The translations under genes were made by a program, and so were the position numbers. The notes under the pieces are model-generated. The model did no database searches, was not told the origin of the DNA, and was given only the letters and a program-made list of their open reading frames with translations. From NCBI GenBank assembly GCA_040754625.1, contig JBFMCF010000018.1, forward strand, positions 1-50,720: 50,720 nucleotides of DNA, given 5' to 3'. Source of the stretch: a bacterium. Lineage in GTDB: Bacteria; JACRDZ01; JAQUKH01. Of the stretch, positions 27,734 through 36,516 are shown piece by piece. Numbering within the stretch: the stretch's first letter is position 1; each line of letters begins with the position of its first letter.

Positions 27734-28673
27734 CAGTTACCCCTTTTAAATTATTAATTATTTCATCAGCTTCCCTCAATATTTTATGTATGACCTCCTC
27801 CACGGGTAAAATATCCTTTATCATTCCGGATATTTGCCCGGCCATTACCGAGCCTTCTTCCACATCTCCCAATCTCGCGGCGGCATGCAATTTGCCGATT
27901 CCTAACGCCTCTAACTCTTCCTTCGTCGCACCCTGGCTCTCCAGGTGTTCATAAATACGTGTAAGTTTATTTTTTAAAACCCGGACAGGATGACCTGTAT
28001 TCCTCCCAGTGGCAATAGTATCACGGTCGTTTGCTTTTAAAATCGCCTGTTTAAAATTGTCATGAACGGTGCATTCATTGGTTGCAATAAATCTTGTCCC
28101 TATCTGGACCCCGCACGCCCCGAGACATAACGCGGCTGTCAACCCCCTGCCGTCCGCAATACCTCCCGCCGCGATTACGGGAACATCAACCGCGTCAACT
28201 ACTTGCGGGACTAAAACCAAAGTGGTCGTCTCTCCGATATGCCCGCCTGATTCCGTCCCCTCGGCAATTACCCCGTCAACTCCCTGGCGTGCTACGCGTT
28301 TTGCCAAAAGGACAGATGAAATTACGGGTAAAACCTTAATTCCCGCACCTTTCAGCCAATCTAAATATTTACCGGGATTACCCGCCCCTGTCGTAAGCAC
28401 AGGAACTTTTTCCTCTACAATTACATTTAAAATTTCTTCCGCATCCTTGCGCATTAAAATAATATTTACTCCATAAGGTTTATTGGTCAATGTTTTTATT
28501 TTTTTAATCTCTTCCCTCAACATATCGGGCGGCATAGAGCCGGATGCTATTATTCCCAACCCCCCGGCATTCGAAACCGCCGACGCAAGTGCCGCATCGG
28601 AGACCCATGCCATCCCCCCTTGAATTATAGGATATTCAATGCACAATAAATCGCATAGCTTTGTTTTTAACAT
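27726..28673 (-). CDS. fabK: Enoyl-ACP reductase FabK (FMN-dependent)
   Basis: A 315-residue TIM-barrel flavoprotein of the nitronate monooxygenase/FabK family. Conserved blocks are PIIQGGMAWVSDAALASAVS, GVNIILM, GTESGGHIGE and PVIAAGGIADGRG, the last for FMN phosphate binding. It makes the final reduction of each fatty-acid cycle. No FabI or FabV is seen in the window. Location inside the fab cluster favours FabK over a nitronate monooxygenase role. It is preceded by the palindrome TCCGCC-TTA-GGCGGA. Confidence 0.92.
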   Translation of the reverse strand: MLKTKLCDLLCIEYPIIQGGMAWVSDAALASAVSNAGGLGIIASGSMPPDMLREEIKKIKTLTNKPYGVNIILMRKDAEEILNVIVEEKVPVLTTGAGNPGKYLDWLKGAGIKVLPVISSVLLAKRVARQGVDGVIAEGTESGGHIGETTTLVLVPQVVDAVDVPVIAAGGIADGRGLTAALCLGACGVQIGTRFIATNECTVHDNFKQAILKANDRDTIATGRNTGHPVRVLKNKLTRIYEHLESQGATKEELEALGIGKLHAAARLGDVEEGSVMAGQISGMIKDILPVEEVIHKILREADEIINNLKGVTVD

Positions 28674-28710
28674 AAAAAACTCCCATTTTGTTTATAATGT
28701 TTTAAAATTC

Positions 28711-28727
28711 ATCCGCCTTAGGCGGAT
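28711..28727. repeat. Palindrome ATCCGCC-TTA-GGCGGAT
   Basis: Between fabH and fabK. Another copy of the TCCGCC-TNA-GGCGGA family. Confidence 0.8.
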
Positions 28728-28749
28728 AACTTTCAACTTTATAAGTCAC

Positions 28750-29727
28750 TTACCATTTCAGAATACAGCTCCCCCAAACCAGCCCGCCTCCAAAAGCCGC
28801 GAGTAAAACATTATCATCTTTTTTAACCCGCCCGCTTTTGACAGCCTCATCCAAAGCTATCGGAATAGAAGCGGCAGAAGTATTGCCGTATTTATCAAGA
28901 TTAATAAAAAACTTCGTTATCGGTATATCAAGTCTTCCTGAGATGGCCTCGATAATCCTTATATTTGCCTGGTGCGGAATAACTAAATCTATATCTTGCG
29001 CTACCATGTGAGACTTTTTTAACACATTTCTGGCCGAACTAACAAGATGTTTCACAGCATGTTTGAAAACATCATTGCCTTTCATCTTTATAAACTGGAG
29101 CCTGTTTTCCAACAAATGCGCGTTTATCGGATTTCTCGACCCCCCGCCAGGTACCATTAAAAGCTCACTAGCCCTGCTGTCGGTCCCGAGATCGAAAGCC
29201 ATTATTCCCTGGTTATCTTTTCCGTTCTTCAGAATGCACGCCCCTGCGCCGTCTCCAAAAAGGACACATGTATTCCTGTCTGTCCAATCGATGATACGTG
29301 AAAAAGTCTCCGCCCCCACAACTAAAACAGTTTTATAAAAACCGGATTTAATAAACTGTTCCCCGATTGTCAAGGCGTATAAAAATCCTGAACAAGCCGC
29401 ACTGACATCAAAACAGGCACTCGAAAAAGCCTTCAATCCTTTCTGGATAAAACACGCGGTTGAAGGAAAAGGCATATCAGGAGTGGCCGTAGCCACAACA
29501 ATCAGGTCAATCTCATCGGGACTGATATTAGCGGATTCCAAAGCCAAACGCCCGGCTTTTACAGCCAAATCAGAAGACGCTTCTTTCTGGTGAGCGATTC
29601 TTCGTTCACAAATTCCCGTCCTGGCCTTAATCCATTCATCGCTGGTATCAACTATTTTCTCCAGGTCTAAATTGTTTAATATCTGAGACGGCAGATATGA
29701 CCCTGTCCCTATTATCTTTACTCCCAT
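28750..29727 (-). CDS. fabH: 3-oxoacyl-ACP synthase III
   Basis: A 325-residue initiating condensing enzyme. Cys112 in SAACSGFLYAL, His in VIPHQANIRI and Asn in YGNTSAASIP form the triad. It joins acetyl-CoA (or a branched primer) to malonyl-ACP. The N-terminus GVKIIGTGSYLP is standard, so ATG 29727 is firm. It therefore overlaps the 3' end of plsX by 80 bases. Confidence 0.96.
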   Translation of the reverse strand: MGVKIIGTGSYLPSQILNNLDLEKIVDTSDEWIKARTGICERRIAHQKEASSDLAVKAGRLALESANISPDEIDLIVVATATPDMPFPSTACFIQKGLKAFSSACFDVSAACSGFLYALTIGEQFIKSGFYKTVLVVGAETFSRIIDWTDRNTCVLFGDGAGACILKNGKDNQGIMAFDLGTDSRASELLMVPGGGSRNPINAHLLENRLQFIKMKGNDVFKHAVKHLVSSARNVLKKSHMVAQDIDLVIPHQANIRIIEAISGRLDIPITKFFINLDKYGNTSAASIPIALDEAVKSGRVKKDDNVLLAAFGGGLVWGSCILKW

Positions 29728-30739
29728 TATTTTTTCCTGTATCTTCTATAGCCAAAGAAAGATTTTCTTTTATATGATCGTTAACTCTTTGCTCAGAAAA
29801 ATCCCTTGCAACACGCAGGGCATTCATTATTGCTTTTGAATTTGAGCTGCCATGGCAGATTATACAATCCCCGTCTATTCCTAAAAGAGGCGCGCCTCCA
29901 TATTCGGAATAGTCCATCCGTTTTTTAAAATTGTTTAATGCGGGGCGGAGAAAAAGCACTCCGAGTTTAGATAAAAAGCCTTTTGTAAACTCCTGTTTCA
30001 AAAGGGTCAAAATCATTTCAGCCGCGCTTTCGCCGAATTTCAGGACCACATTCCCTATGAACCCGTCACAGACTACGACATCCGCTTTGCCGTTAACAAT
30101 TTCCCTTCCTTCAACATTTCCGATGAAATTAAAAGGCCCTTTTTCAAAAAAAGCATAGGCTTCCTTGATTAATTCGTTTCCTTTTGAATCTTCTTCCCCC
30201 ACGCTTAGAAGCCCGACCCTGGGATTATCTTTCTTAAGTATATAACGCGCGTAAACATCCCCCATTATGCCAAATTCCAATAAATTTCTCGCCCGGCAAT
30301 CCACGTTTGCGCCGACATCTAAAAGTATTGAATGCCCTGACAATGTAGGCATAACTGTCGCTATCGCGGGCCTGCTTATGCCTTTCAGCCTGCCCAGTTC
30401 AAATAAACAGGCAGTCATAACCGCGCCAGTGCTTCCCGCGCTTACCACGGCATCCGCTTTTCCTTCTTTAACCAATTTAACAGCCACAACTATAGACGAA
30501 TCCCTTTTCTTCCTGACCGCCATCGCGGGCAATTCATCCATAGCAATCACTTCCTTCGCATTTACTATTGCTAAAGGCAATCTATGGCTATTGCTGTACT
30601 TGCTTAGCTCATTTTTAATCAGATTTTCATCCCCGACAAGAACAATCTCCACTCCAAGCTGCGATGCCGCTTTGACAGCTCCTTCCACTTCTATATGCGG
30701 AGCATTATCCCCGCCCATGGCATCTAATGCTATCTTCAT
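29648..30739 (-). CDS. plsX: Phosphate acyltransferase PlsX
   Basis: A 363-residue enzyme making acyl-phosphate from acyl-ACP for phospholipid synthesis. MKIALDAMGGDNAP at the start and LLDVGANVDCRA (about 141-152) are characteristic. The usual family end lies near residue 335; here about 28 extra polar residues follow (from about GKNNGSKDNRD). These are encoded in DNA that also encodes the FabH N-terminus. The order plsX-fabH is typical; the long overlap is not. Confidence 0.95.
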   Translation of the reverse strand: MKIALDAMGGDNAPHIEVEGAVKAASQLGVEIVLVGDENLIKNELSKYSNSHRLPLAIVNAKEVIAMDELPAMAVRKKRDSSIVVAVKLVKEGKADAVVSAGSTGAVMTACLFELGRLKGISRPAIATVMPTLSGHSILLDVGANVDCRARNLLEFGIMGDVYARYILKKDNPRVGLLSVGEEDSKGNELIKEAYAFFEKGPFNFIGNVEGREIVNGKADVVVCDGFIGNVVLKFGESAAEMILTLLKQEFTKGFLSKLGVLFLRPALNNFKKRMDYSEYGGAPLLGIDGDCIICHGSSNSKAIMNALRVARDFSEQRVNDHIKENLSLAIEDTGKNNGSKDNRDRVISAVSDIKQFRPGENS

Positions 30740-30751
30740 GATGACTCCGGT

Positions 30752-30805
30752 AGGGGCGAACCCATGTGTTCGCCCTTCTTAATTGTGCAGACAAGGAGGT
30801 CTGCC
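30752..30805. repeat. Two adjacent hairpins between rpmF and plsX
   Basis: GGGGCGAAC CCATGT GTTCGCCC (30752-30777) and GCAGAC AAGGAG GTCTGC (30788-30805). They are intergenic hairpins inside an operon, possibly decoupling ribosomal protein and lipid-gene levels. Confidence 0.7.
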
Positions 30806-30814
30806 CCTGCAATT

Positions 30815-30994
30815 TTACAATTCTATTTTCATCTCTTCCTGTCCCGCGTAATACCCGCATGCAGGGCAAACCCTGTGCGGTAATTTTTTCTCATGGCACT
30901 GCGGGCATGTTGATAAATTAACCGCGGTTAATTTCTTATTTGTCCGCCGCAAATCACGGCGGGAAGATGAATGTCTTCTTGTTGGTAAAGCCAT
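30815..30994 (-). CDS. rpmF: 50S ribosomal protein L32
   Basis: A 59-residue basic protein starting MALPTRRHSSSRRDLRR, the standard L32 start. Four cysteines in CPQC (30, 33) and CPAC (43, 46) form the zinc ribbon. AAGGAGGAAAACC stands before the ATG. L32 genes are commonly placed between yceD and plsX, as here. Confidence 0.95.
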   Translation of the reverse strand: MALPTRRHSSSRRDLRRTNKKLTAVNLSTCPQCHEKKLPHRVCPACGYYAGQEEMKIEL

Positions 30995-31036
30995 TTTGGT
31001 TTTCCTCCTTAAAAAAAATTTTTACAACTTTATAAT

Positions 31037-31561
31037 TTATATTTTTTTAAACTTTTTCTTTATCTCTGCCAGCGCTTCCCACCTGCTGTCAATTTCCCCC
31101 TTAATACAATTACATTTTTTTATATTTAAATTTTCGCCGCAATGAGAGCAAATGCCTTTACATTCTGTTTTGCATAACGTTTGTATCGGAATTGCCAGAA
31201 GTAAATCTTCCCTGATATCTTTTTCCAGGTTGATCTCTTCATTTTTTATAAAAACCGTGCTTAATTCCTCTTCTTCAATTTCATCTCCTGCTATTTCTTC
31301 ATCTTTCAACCGGTACTCCCTATTAAATTCAATTTTTGCTTTCTGAGGGAAAAAAGTTAAACACCGGTTGCAAATCAGGTCCCACTTCACATTAATTTCC
31401 CCAAAAGCCAAAAAACCAAAATCTTCTTTTTTAAAACGGACATTTACTTTAACTTCTTCCAGTTTTTGCAATTGTACATGTTCTAAATTTAATTCTGACG
31501 GGTTTTCTTTAAACTCGATATCCAGCCCCTCATCAGGAATATCGCTAATTTTTATTTTCAC
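31037..31561 (-). CDS. yceD: YceD/DUF177 family protein
   Basis: A 174-residue protein. The DUF177 core lies around CNRCL (about 65) and ends with a CKTECKGICSHCGENLN cysteine block (about 130-146). In plants and bacteria the family is linked to 23S rRNA accumulation or processing; its exact role is unsettled. It is found next to rpmF in many genomes. It lies 13 bases downstream of the nfnB gene, so it may be read from the same transcript. Confidence 0.88.
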   Translation of the reverse strand: MKIKISDIPDEGLDIEFKENPSELNLEHVQLQKLEEVKVNVRFKKEDFGFLAFGEINVKWDLICNRCLTFFPQKAKIEFNREYRLKDEEIAGDEIEEEELSTVFIKNEEINLEKDIREDLLLAIPIQTLCKTECKGICSHCGENLNIKKCNCIKGEIDSRWEALAEIKKKFKKI

Positions 31562-31574
31562 TTGATACCATCCC

Positions 31575-32978
31575 CTATCTTAAAAATTCATCAATGGCCC
31601 GGGCAGCAACTTTTCCCGCACCCATTGCCTTGATAACCGTTGCCGCGCCTGTCACGACATCACCGCCGGCGAATACACCCTGGATAGCGGTGGCCCCTTT
31701 TTCATCAGCGACAACGGTCCCTTTGCCGGTAATTTTCAGTGACGGTGTAGCCTGGAAAAGCAAAGGATTGGGGCTTTGCCCTATAGCCGAAACAACTGTG
31801 TCCATCTTCATTATAAATTCCGAACCCTTTACAGGGATGGGGCTCCTTCTTCCCGACGTGTCGGGTTCCCCTAATTCCATCCTGATACATTCCATTCCCT
31901 CAACCCACCCGCTGATGTTTCCCAAAATTTTAGTCGGGTAAGTTAAAATTTCAAATTCAACACCTTCTTCCCTGGCATGTTCAATTTCCTCGTGCCTTGC
32001 CGGCATCTCTTTTTCACCTCTGCGGTAAACGATAGAAACTTTTTTTGCTCCAAGCCTCAATGCCACTCTCGCCGAATCCATAGCTACATTTCCCGCGCCG
32101 ATCACAGAAACATTTTCCCCTATGGAAACCGGGGTATCATATTCCGGGAAACGATAAGCCTTCATCAAATTCACCCTTGTTAAAAATTCATTCGCCGAGT
32201 AAACACCATTAAGATTCTCTCCCGGCACATGAAGGAAATGGGGCAATCCGGCGCCTGTCCCAAGAAAAACCGATTTATAATTATCTTTAAACAATTCATC
32301 AATGGTTAAAATTTTCCCGACAACCATATTCAACCTGAATTCCACACCCATTTTCTTAATATTTTCAACTTCTATATCCAAAATCCTTTTCGGAAGCCGA
32401 AACTCGGGTATCCCGTATCTTAAAACCCCTCCGGTATCATGCAATGATTCAAACACATGCACGGTATAACCCATTCGTATAAGGTCCGCGGCCGCTGTTA
32501 ACCCGGCGGGCCCCGAACCAATTACAGCCACTTTTATTCTTCTGGATTTCGATATTTTAATATCATTGGCCTGCCCGTTTGATATTTCATGGTCAGCGGC
32601 AAACCGTTCCAGCCTGCCGATAGCCACAGGTTCATGTTTTTTGCCCAGCACACAATATTTTTCACATTGTGATTCCTGCGGACAGACCCTGCCGCAAATA
32701 GCAGGTAAATTATTCTTTTCTTTTATCTTGCTGATAGCGGATCCAAAATCTCCATCCTGGATAAACCTGATAAACGCAGGGATATCAACCTCTACGGGAC
32801 ATCCCGTCATGCATGTGGGTTTTTTACATTGAAGGCATCTCGATGCTTCTTCCTTTGCTTCCATTTCAGAATATCCCAAGGACACCTCATCAAAATTTTT
32901 TGCCCTGACTTTGGGTTCCTGTTCCGCAACTTTTGTTCTTTTTGTTTTTATTTCCGGCATCCTGTCGCTCCGCTCCAT
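31575..32978 (-). CDS. nfnB: NfnB / glutamate synthase small-subunit-like flavoprotein
   Basis: A 467-residue protein. N-terminal cysteine clusters CLQCKKPTCMTGCP and CGRVCPQESQCEKYC hold two [4Fe-4S] centres. An FAD-binding GSGPAGLTAAADLIRMG and an NADPH-binding GAGNVAMDSARVALRLG follow. In the NfnAB complex this large subunit couples ferredoxin and NADPH by electron bifurcation. Homologues also serve as the glutamate synthase small subunit; the adjacent nfnA gene decides for Nfn. The start may be ATG 32978 or the ATG at 32960 (MPEIKTK). Confidence 0.9.
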   Translation of the reverse strand: MERSDRMPEIKTKRTKVAEQEPKVRAKNFDEVSLGYSEMEAKEEASRCLQCKKPTCMTGCPVEVDIPAFIRFIQDGDFGSAISKIKEKNNLPAICGRVCPQESQCEKYCVLGKKHEPVAIGRLERFAADHEISNGQANDIKISKSRRIKVAVIGSGPAGLTAAADLIRMGYTVHVFESLHDTGGVLRYGIPEFRLPKRILDIEVENIKKMGVEFRLNMVVGKILTIDELFKDNYKSVFLGTGAGLPHFLHVPGENLNGVYSANEFLTRVNLMKAYRFPEYDTPVSIGENVSVIGAGNVAMDSARVALRLGAKKVSIVYRRGEKEMPARHEEIEHAREEGVEFEILTYPTKILGNISGWVEGMECIRMELGEPDTSGRRSPIPVKGSEFIMKMDTVVSAIGQSPNPLLFQATPSLKITGKGTVVADEKGATAIQGVFAGGDVVTGAATVIKAMGAGKVAARAIDEFLR

Positions 32979-33036
32979 TACAAATCACAAAACGAAAAAT
33001 GTAAATTTAAATTTTCCAGTTTGCAATTTTCATTTT

Positions 33037-33903
33037 TCATTTGTCTTTTACACATTCTCCGCATGTAGCTTCTTTATTTAACATGTCCCTGTATAATAAA
33101 AGAGATTCTCTTTCTTCTTTTAAAAACCTCCTCTGCCTTAAAGAAAGTTCATCAAAATCAACCGCCAGCCCGTCAAAATCAGGGCCATCAACACACGCAA
33201 ATTTCACCTTGCCGCCGACTGTAACACGGCAACATCCGCACATTCCTGTTCCATCCACCATTATCGCGTTTAAACTCACTGTCGTTGGAATATTACACGG
33301 TTTTGTCACCTTGCAGACAGCTTTCATCATAGGCAGCGGGCCTATTGCGATTACTTTATCAATATGGACATTCTCTTTTAACAAATTGCTCAAAACATCT
33401 GTGACAAATCCATGCACCCCTTCAGTCCCGTCATCTGTAACAATGTGCAGTTCATCACTTACCGCTTTCATTTTATCCCGCCAGAAAAGAAGGTTACTGC
33501 TCCTTGACCCGATAATAGAAATAACCTTGTTTCCCGCCTCTTTCAATGCCCTTGCCTGCGGATAAACAGGGGCCGTGCCTATCCCGCCGCCCACACAAAC
33601 AACTGTACCATATTTCTCAACATGAACAGGGACACCCAGCGGGCCTGCGAAATCAAGGACAAAATCCCCTTCTTTTAAGCCTGCCAATTTTTCCGTGGTT
33701 TTTCCTACCTCCTGAAAAATTGAGGTTATGGTGCCTTTTTTCGTGTCAAAATCAGCTATGGTTAAAGGAATCCTTTCCCCGTATTTATCAATACGGAGAA
33801 TAAAAAACTGCCCTGCTTTGGCCTTTTTGCTTACTGCTTCGGCTTCTATAACAAGTAAGTGCTGTTTTGGTCCCAAATTCTTTTTTTCTAAAATTTTATA
33901 CAT
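33037..33903 (-). CDS. nfnA: NfnA / ferredoxin-NADP reductase-like subunit
   Basis: A 288-residue flavoprotein of the ferredoxin reductase type. An FAD-binding part (RIPLTIADFD) and an NAD-binding GGGIGTAPVYPQA precede the C-terminal [2Fe-2S] site, DGTGMCGCCRVTVGGK and FACVDGPDFDG. Together with NfnB it makes the NADH-dependent reduced ferredoxin:NADP oxidoreductase of anaerobes. It would provide NADPH, used by the fatty-acid enzymes encoded downstream. The 58 bases to nfnB carry A/T repeats. Confidence 0.9.
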   Translation of the reverse strand: MYKILEKKNLGPKQHLLVIEAEAVSKKAKAGQFFILRIDKYGERIPLTIADFDTKKGTITSIFQEVGKTTEKLAGLKEGDFVLDFAGPLGVPVHVEKYGTVVCVGGGIGTAPVYPQARALKEAGNKVISIIGSRSSNLLFWRDKMKAVSDELHIVTDDGTEGVHGFVTDVLSNLLKENVHIDKVIAIGPLPMMKAVCKVTKPCNIPTTVSLNAIMVDGTGMCGCCRVTVGGKVKFACVDGPDFDGLAVDFDELSLRQRRFLKEERESLLLYRDMLNKEATCGECVKDK

Positions 33904-33925
33904 TCTTTCACCTTTTAAAAATACA

Positions 33926-33951
33926 TTAAAAAACCCACAACAACCTGTGGG
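33926..33951 (-). terminator. Intrinsic terminator after ndk
   Basis: On the minus strand CCCACA GGTTGT TGTGGG is followed by TTTTTTAA. It lies between ndk and nfnA, so ndk forms its own unit. Confidence 0.8.
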
Positions 33952-33983
33952 CCACTATTGAATTATTAAATTAATGCGCCGTA

Positions 33984-34397
33984 TTAAAACAATTCTTCTT
34001 CTTTAAAAAAATATCCCACTTCAAACTCAGCCGTTTCCGGTGAATCAGAACCATGAATAGCGTTACGTTCAATACTCTCGGCAAAATCTTTTCTAATGGT
34101 CCCGGCTTCCGCGTTTACCGGATTCGTAGCCCCTATTAATTTCCGCGCGTCTTTTACCGCATTGTCCTTTTTCACCGACAACACTAAAACCGGACCGGAA
34201 ATCATAAACTCCACAAGGCTTTTAAAAAAGGGTTTCTCTTCATGGACATAATAAAAACCTTCGGCTTTTTTTCTGTCCATTTTAATAAATCTCGCGCCGC
34301 TTATTTCAAAGCCATTATTTTCGAATCTTTTGATAATTTCTCCCGTAAATTTTTTCCCGACAGCATCCGGTTTAACGATAATTAACGTGCGTTCCAT
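33984..34397 (-). CDS. ndk: Nucleoside diphosphate kinase
   Basis: A 137-residue enzyme that passes phosphate between nucleoside di- and triphosphates. The phospho-acceptor His115 lies in ERNAIHGSDS, and the start RTLIIVKPDAVGKK is standard. AAGGAAC sits before the ATG. It follows a tRNA (CAT) and a trailer repeat, and ends at an intrinsic terminator. Confidence 0.96.
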   Translation of the reverse strand: MERTLIIVKPDAVGKKFTGEIIKRFENNGFEISGARFIKMDRKKAEGFYYVHEEKPFFKSLVEFMISGPVLVLSVKKDNAVKDARKLIGATNPVNAEAGTIRKDFAESIERNAIHGSDSPETAEFEVGYFFKEEELF

Positions 34398-34423
34398 AAG
34401 ACGGGTTCCTTTCTTTAATTTTG

Positions 34424-34519
34424 AAATTCGATAATCGAAAATTGACCGAATCGAAAATCTGTATTAATCACTTCTCAACTGTCGATTTTCGATTCTCTGT
34501 CCCGATGTAACATCGGGAC
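34424..34519 (-). repeat. tRNA trailer repeat, copy 8 (after the CAT tRNA)
   Basis: CCA is followed by GTCCCGATG TTA CATCGGGAC, then AGAGAATCGAAAATCGA and a distal CGATTCGGTC. It is a shortened form, lacking GCA in the first motif. Confidence 0.8.
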
Positions 34520-34596
34520 TGGTGGGCCCAGTAGGACTTGAACCTACGACCCGCTGATTATGAGTCAGCTGCTCTAACCAACTGAGCTATGGGCCC
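34520..34596 (-). tRNA. tRNA with CAT anticodon (probably Ile2)
   Basis: A 77-base cloverleaf with acceptor GGGCCCA/TGGGCCC and CCA encoded. The loop in CTGACTCATAATCAG gives CAT. The loop and acceptor resemble tRNA-Ile2, which tilS converts to read AUA; elongator Met is the alternative. It is not the initiator, whose C1-A72 mismatch is missing. Confidence 0.85.
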
Positions 34597-34761
34597 TTTT
34601 CACAATTAACAATTAACAATTGACAATTATCAATTTTCAATTGTCAATCAGCATAAATATAAACTGTTTGTTATACCAAAAAACTAATTTATCACAAAAT
34701 ACACGGCCTTTTCTGATCTCAAAATCTTTATTATACTAATTTTTTTTATTGAAAGCAACAA

Positions 34762-36501
34762 TTATTCTAAAAATGCCCGGAGTTTTTTACTCCTGCTTGG
34801 ATGGCGCAGTTTACGCAATGCCTTTGTTTCTATCTGTCTTACCCGTTCGCGGGTTACATTGAAAGCTGCTCCTACTTCTTCCAAAGTTCTCGGGTATCCG
34901 TCTCCAATACCAAAACGCAGCCTGAGGACTCTTTCCTCTTTTTCCGTTAAGGTGGATAATACACCTTTCATTTGTTCCTGGAGCATTAAAAATGTTGCCG
35001 CTCGCGCTGGTGAAACGGCTGATTTATCTTCTATAAAATCCCCAAGGTGGCTGTCATCTTCTTCTCCAATCGGTGTCTCAAGAGAAATTGGTTCCTGCGC
35101 TATACGCAAAATTTTCCTGACACGATCCAGCGGGAGTTTCATTATCTCCGCTATCTCCTCGGGCCTTGGTTCACGCCCGTATTCCTGGACTAACTGCCTT
35201 GATACACGGACGAGTTTATTGATCGCCTCAATCATATGGACCGGGATGCGAATGGTCCTTGCCTGGTCGGCAATCGCCCTCGTAATCGCCTGCCTGATCC
35301 ACCACGTTGCATAAGTGCTGAATTTGTAACCCCGCTGATATTCAAATTTATCCACTGCCCTCATTAACCCAATATTGCCTTCCTGTATAAGATCGAGAAA
35401 TTGCAGGCCGCGGTTAGTATATTTCTTTGCAATGCTTATAACTAATCTTAGATTTGATTCAACAAGTTTCATCTTTGCGTTATAAGCTTCTTTCTCGCCT
35501 TCCTTTATTTTTAAAACTAATTCTTTGAGAAGTTCTTTTGGATAACCTGTTTCTTCTTCAATTAGTTTTATCTTTTTTGAATTAGCATGGATATCTCTGA
35601 CTCTCTTCTCAACTTCATCTAATGTTAAATTCGAATTCATCCTGGCTTTTATACTACTACTTAATTTTTTGAAACCGCGTTTTTTAACATCAAACAGTTC
35701 CAAAACATTTAATCCTGTTGACTGTTCTACTTTATGGATCTCATCTTCTGCTTTTCTGATTCTTGCAACCTGGCCTTTTATTCTTGAAACAATCTTTTTA
35801 AATTCCCGGTGGCTGAAGTTAATTTTTTTAACAAGCTCTATCAATTTTTGATAAGATTTATCCTTATCGGTCTGAATTGACTTTTTTTTCTTTACCTTTA
35901 ACTTGCTCTTTTTTAATTTATTATTTAAAGATAAAAATATTTTTCTTTCCTTTATTATTTCCAGTAAAAGTTTTTTTACACGTTTTAATTCCTCTTTTTC
36001 CTCATTCGGGGTCAGGGTTTCCCGGACCCCGATATTTATCACATCTTCTATTTTAATTTGTTTTTCAGATAATTTTTTATATAAATTAACCGCTTCATCA
36101 AGCATAAAATTAGTCCCGATAACAAGATTCTCTACATGTTTTTCTCCAGATTCAATTGCTTTTGCCAGTTTAACTTCTCCCTCTCTTGTCAAAAGCGGGA
36201 CCCTCCCCATAGCGCGTAGATACATCCTCACAGGGTCATCTATCTTCACACCTTTAGGGATGGACAAATCAATCAGGACCTCTTCATGCGGCATTTTTTC
36301 TTCCGCATGTTCAATCCCGACACCGGAAACCACATTTATATTCATTTTTTTGAGTTTAATAAGAAATTCATCAATCTGGTCAGGATGAATTACTTCTTCC
36401 GGTAAAAAATCATTTAATTCATTATATGTAATATAACCTCTTTCTTTGCCTAAATTTATCAATTCTTTTGTAACTTCCAATTCCATTAGGTCTTTTTTCA
36501 C
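34762..36501 (-). CDS. rpoD: RNA polymerase sigma factor RpoD
   Basis: A 579-residue primary sigma factor. Region 1.1-like [22 protein letters not shown] begins the protein and 1.2 contains [17 protein letters not shown]. Region 2 has [21 protein letters not shown] and [19 protein letters not shown], which read the -10 element. Region 4 has the helix [19 protein letters not shown] for the -35. The near-consensus promoters found here (TTGACA, TATAAT) fit it. GTG 36501 is chosen because AAAGGAGGG precedes it. It lies directly downstream of dnaG, 15 bases apart. Confidence 0.97.
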   Translation of the reverse strand: MKKDLMELEVTKELINLGKERGYITYNELNDFLPEEVIHPDQIDEFLIKLKKMNINVVSGVGIEHAEEKMPHEEVLIDLSIPKGVKIDDPVRMYLRAMGRVPLLTREGEVKLAKAIESGEKHVENLVIGTNFMLDEAVNLYKKLSEKQIKIEDVINIGVRETLTPNEEKEELKRVKKLLLEIIKERKIFLSLNNKLKKSKLKVKKKKSIQTDKDKSYQKLIELVKKINFSHREFKKIVSRIKGQVARIRKAEDEIHKVEQSTGLNVLELFDVKKRGFKKLSSSIKARMNSNLTLDEVEKRVRDIHANSKKIKLIEEETGYPKELLKELVLKIKEGEKEAYNAKMKLVESNLRLVISIAKKYTNRGLQFLDLIQEGNIGLMRAVDKFEYQRGYKFSTYATWWIRQAITRAIADQARTIRIPVHMIEAINKLVRVSRQLVQEYGREPRPEEIAEIMKLPLDRVRKILRIAQEPISLETPIGEEDDSHLGDFIEDKSAVSPARAATFLMLQEQMKGVLSTLTEKEERVLRLRFGIGDGYPRTLEEVGAAFNVTRERVRQIETKALRKLRHPSRSKKLRAFLE

Positions 36502-36516
36502 TTTTCTTCCCTCCTT

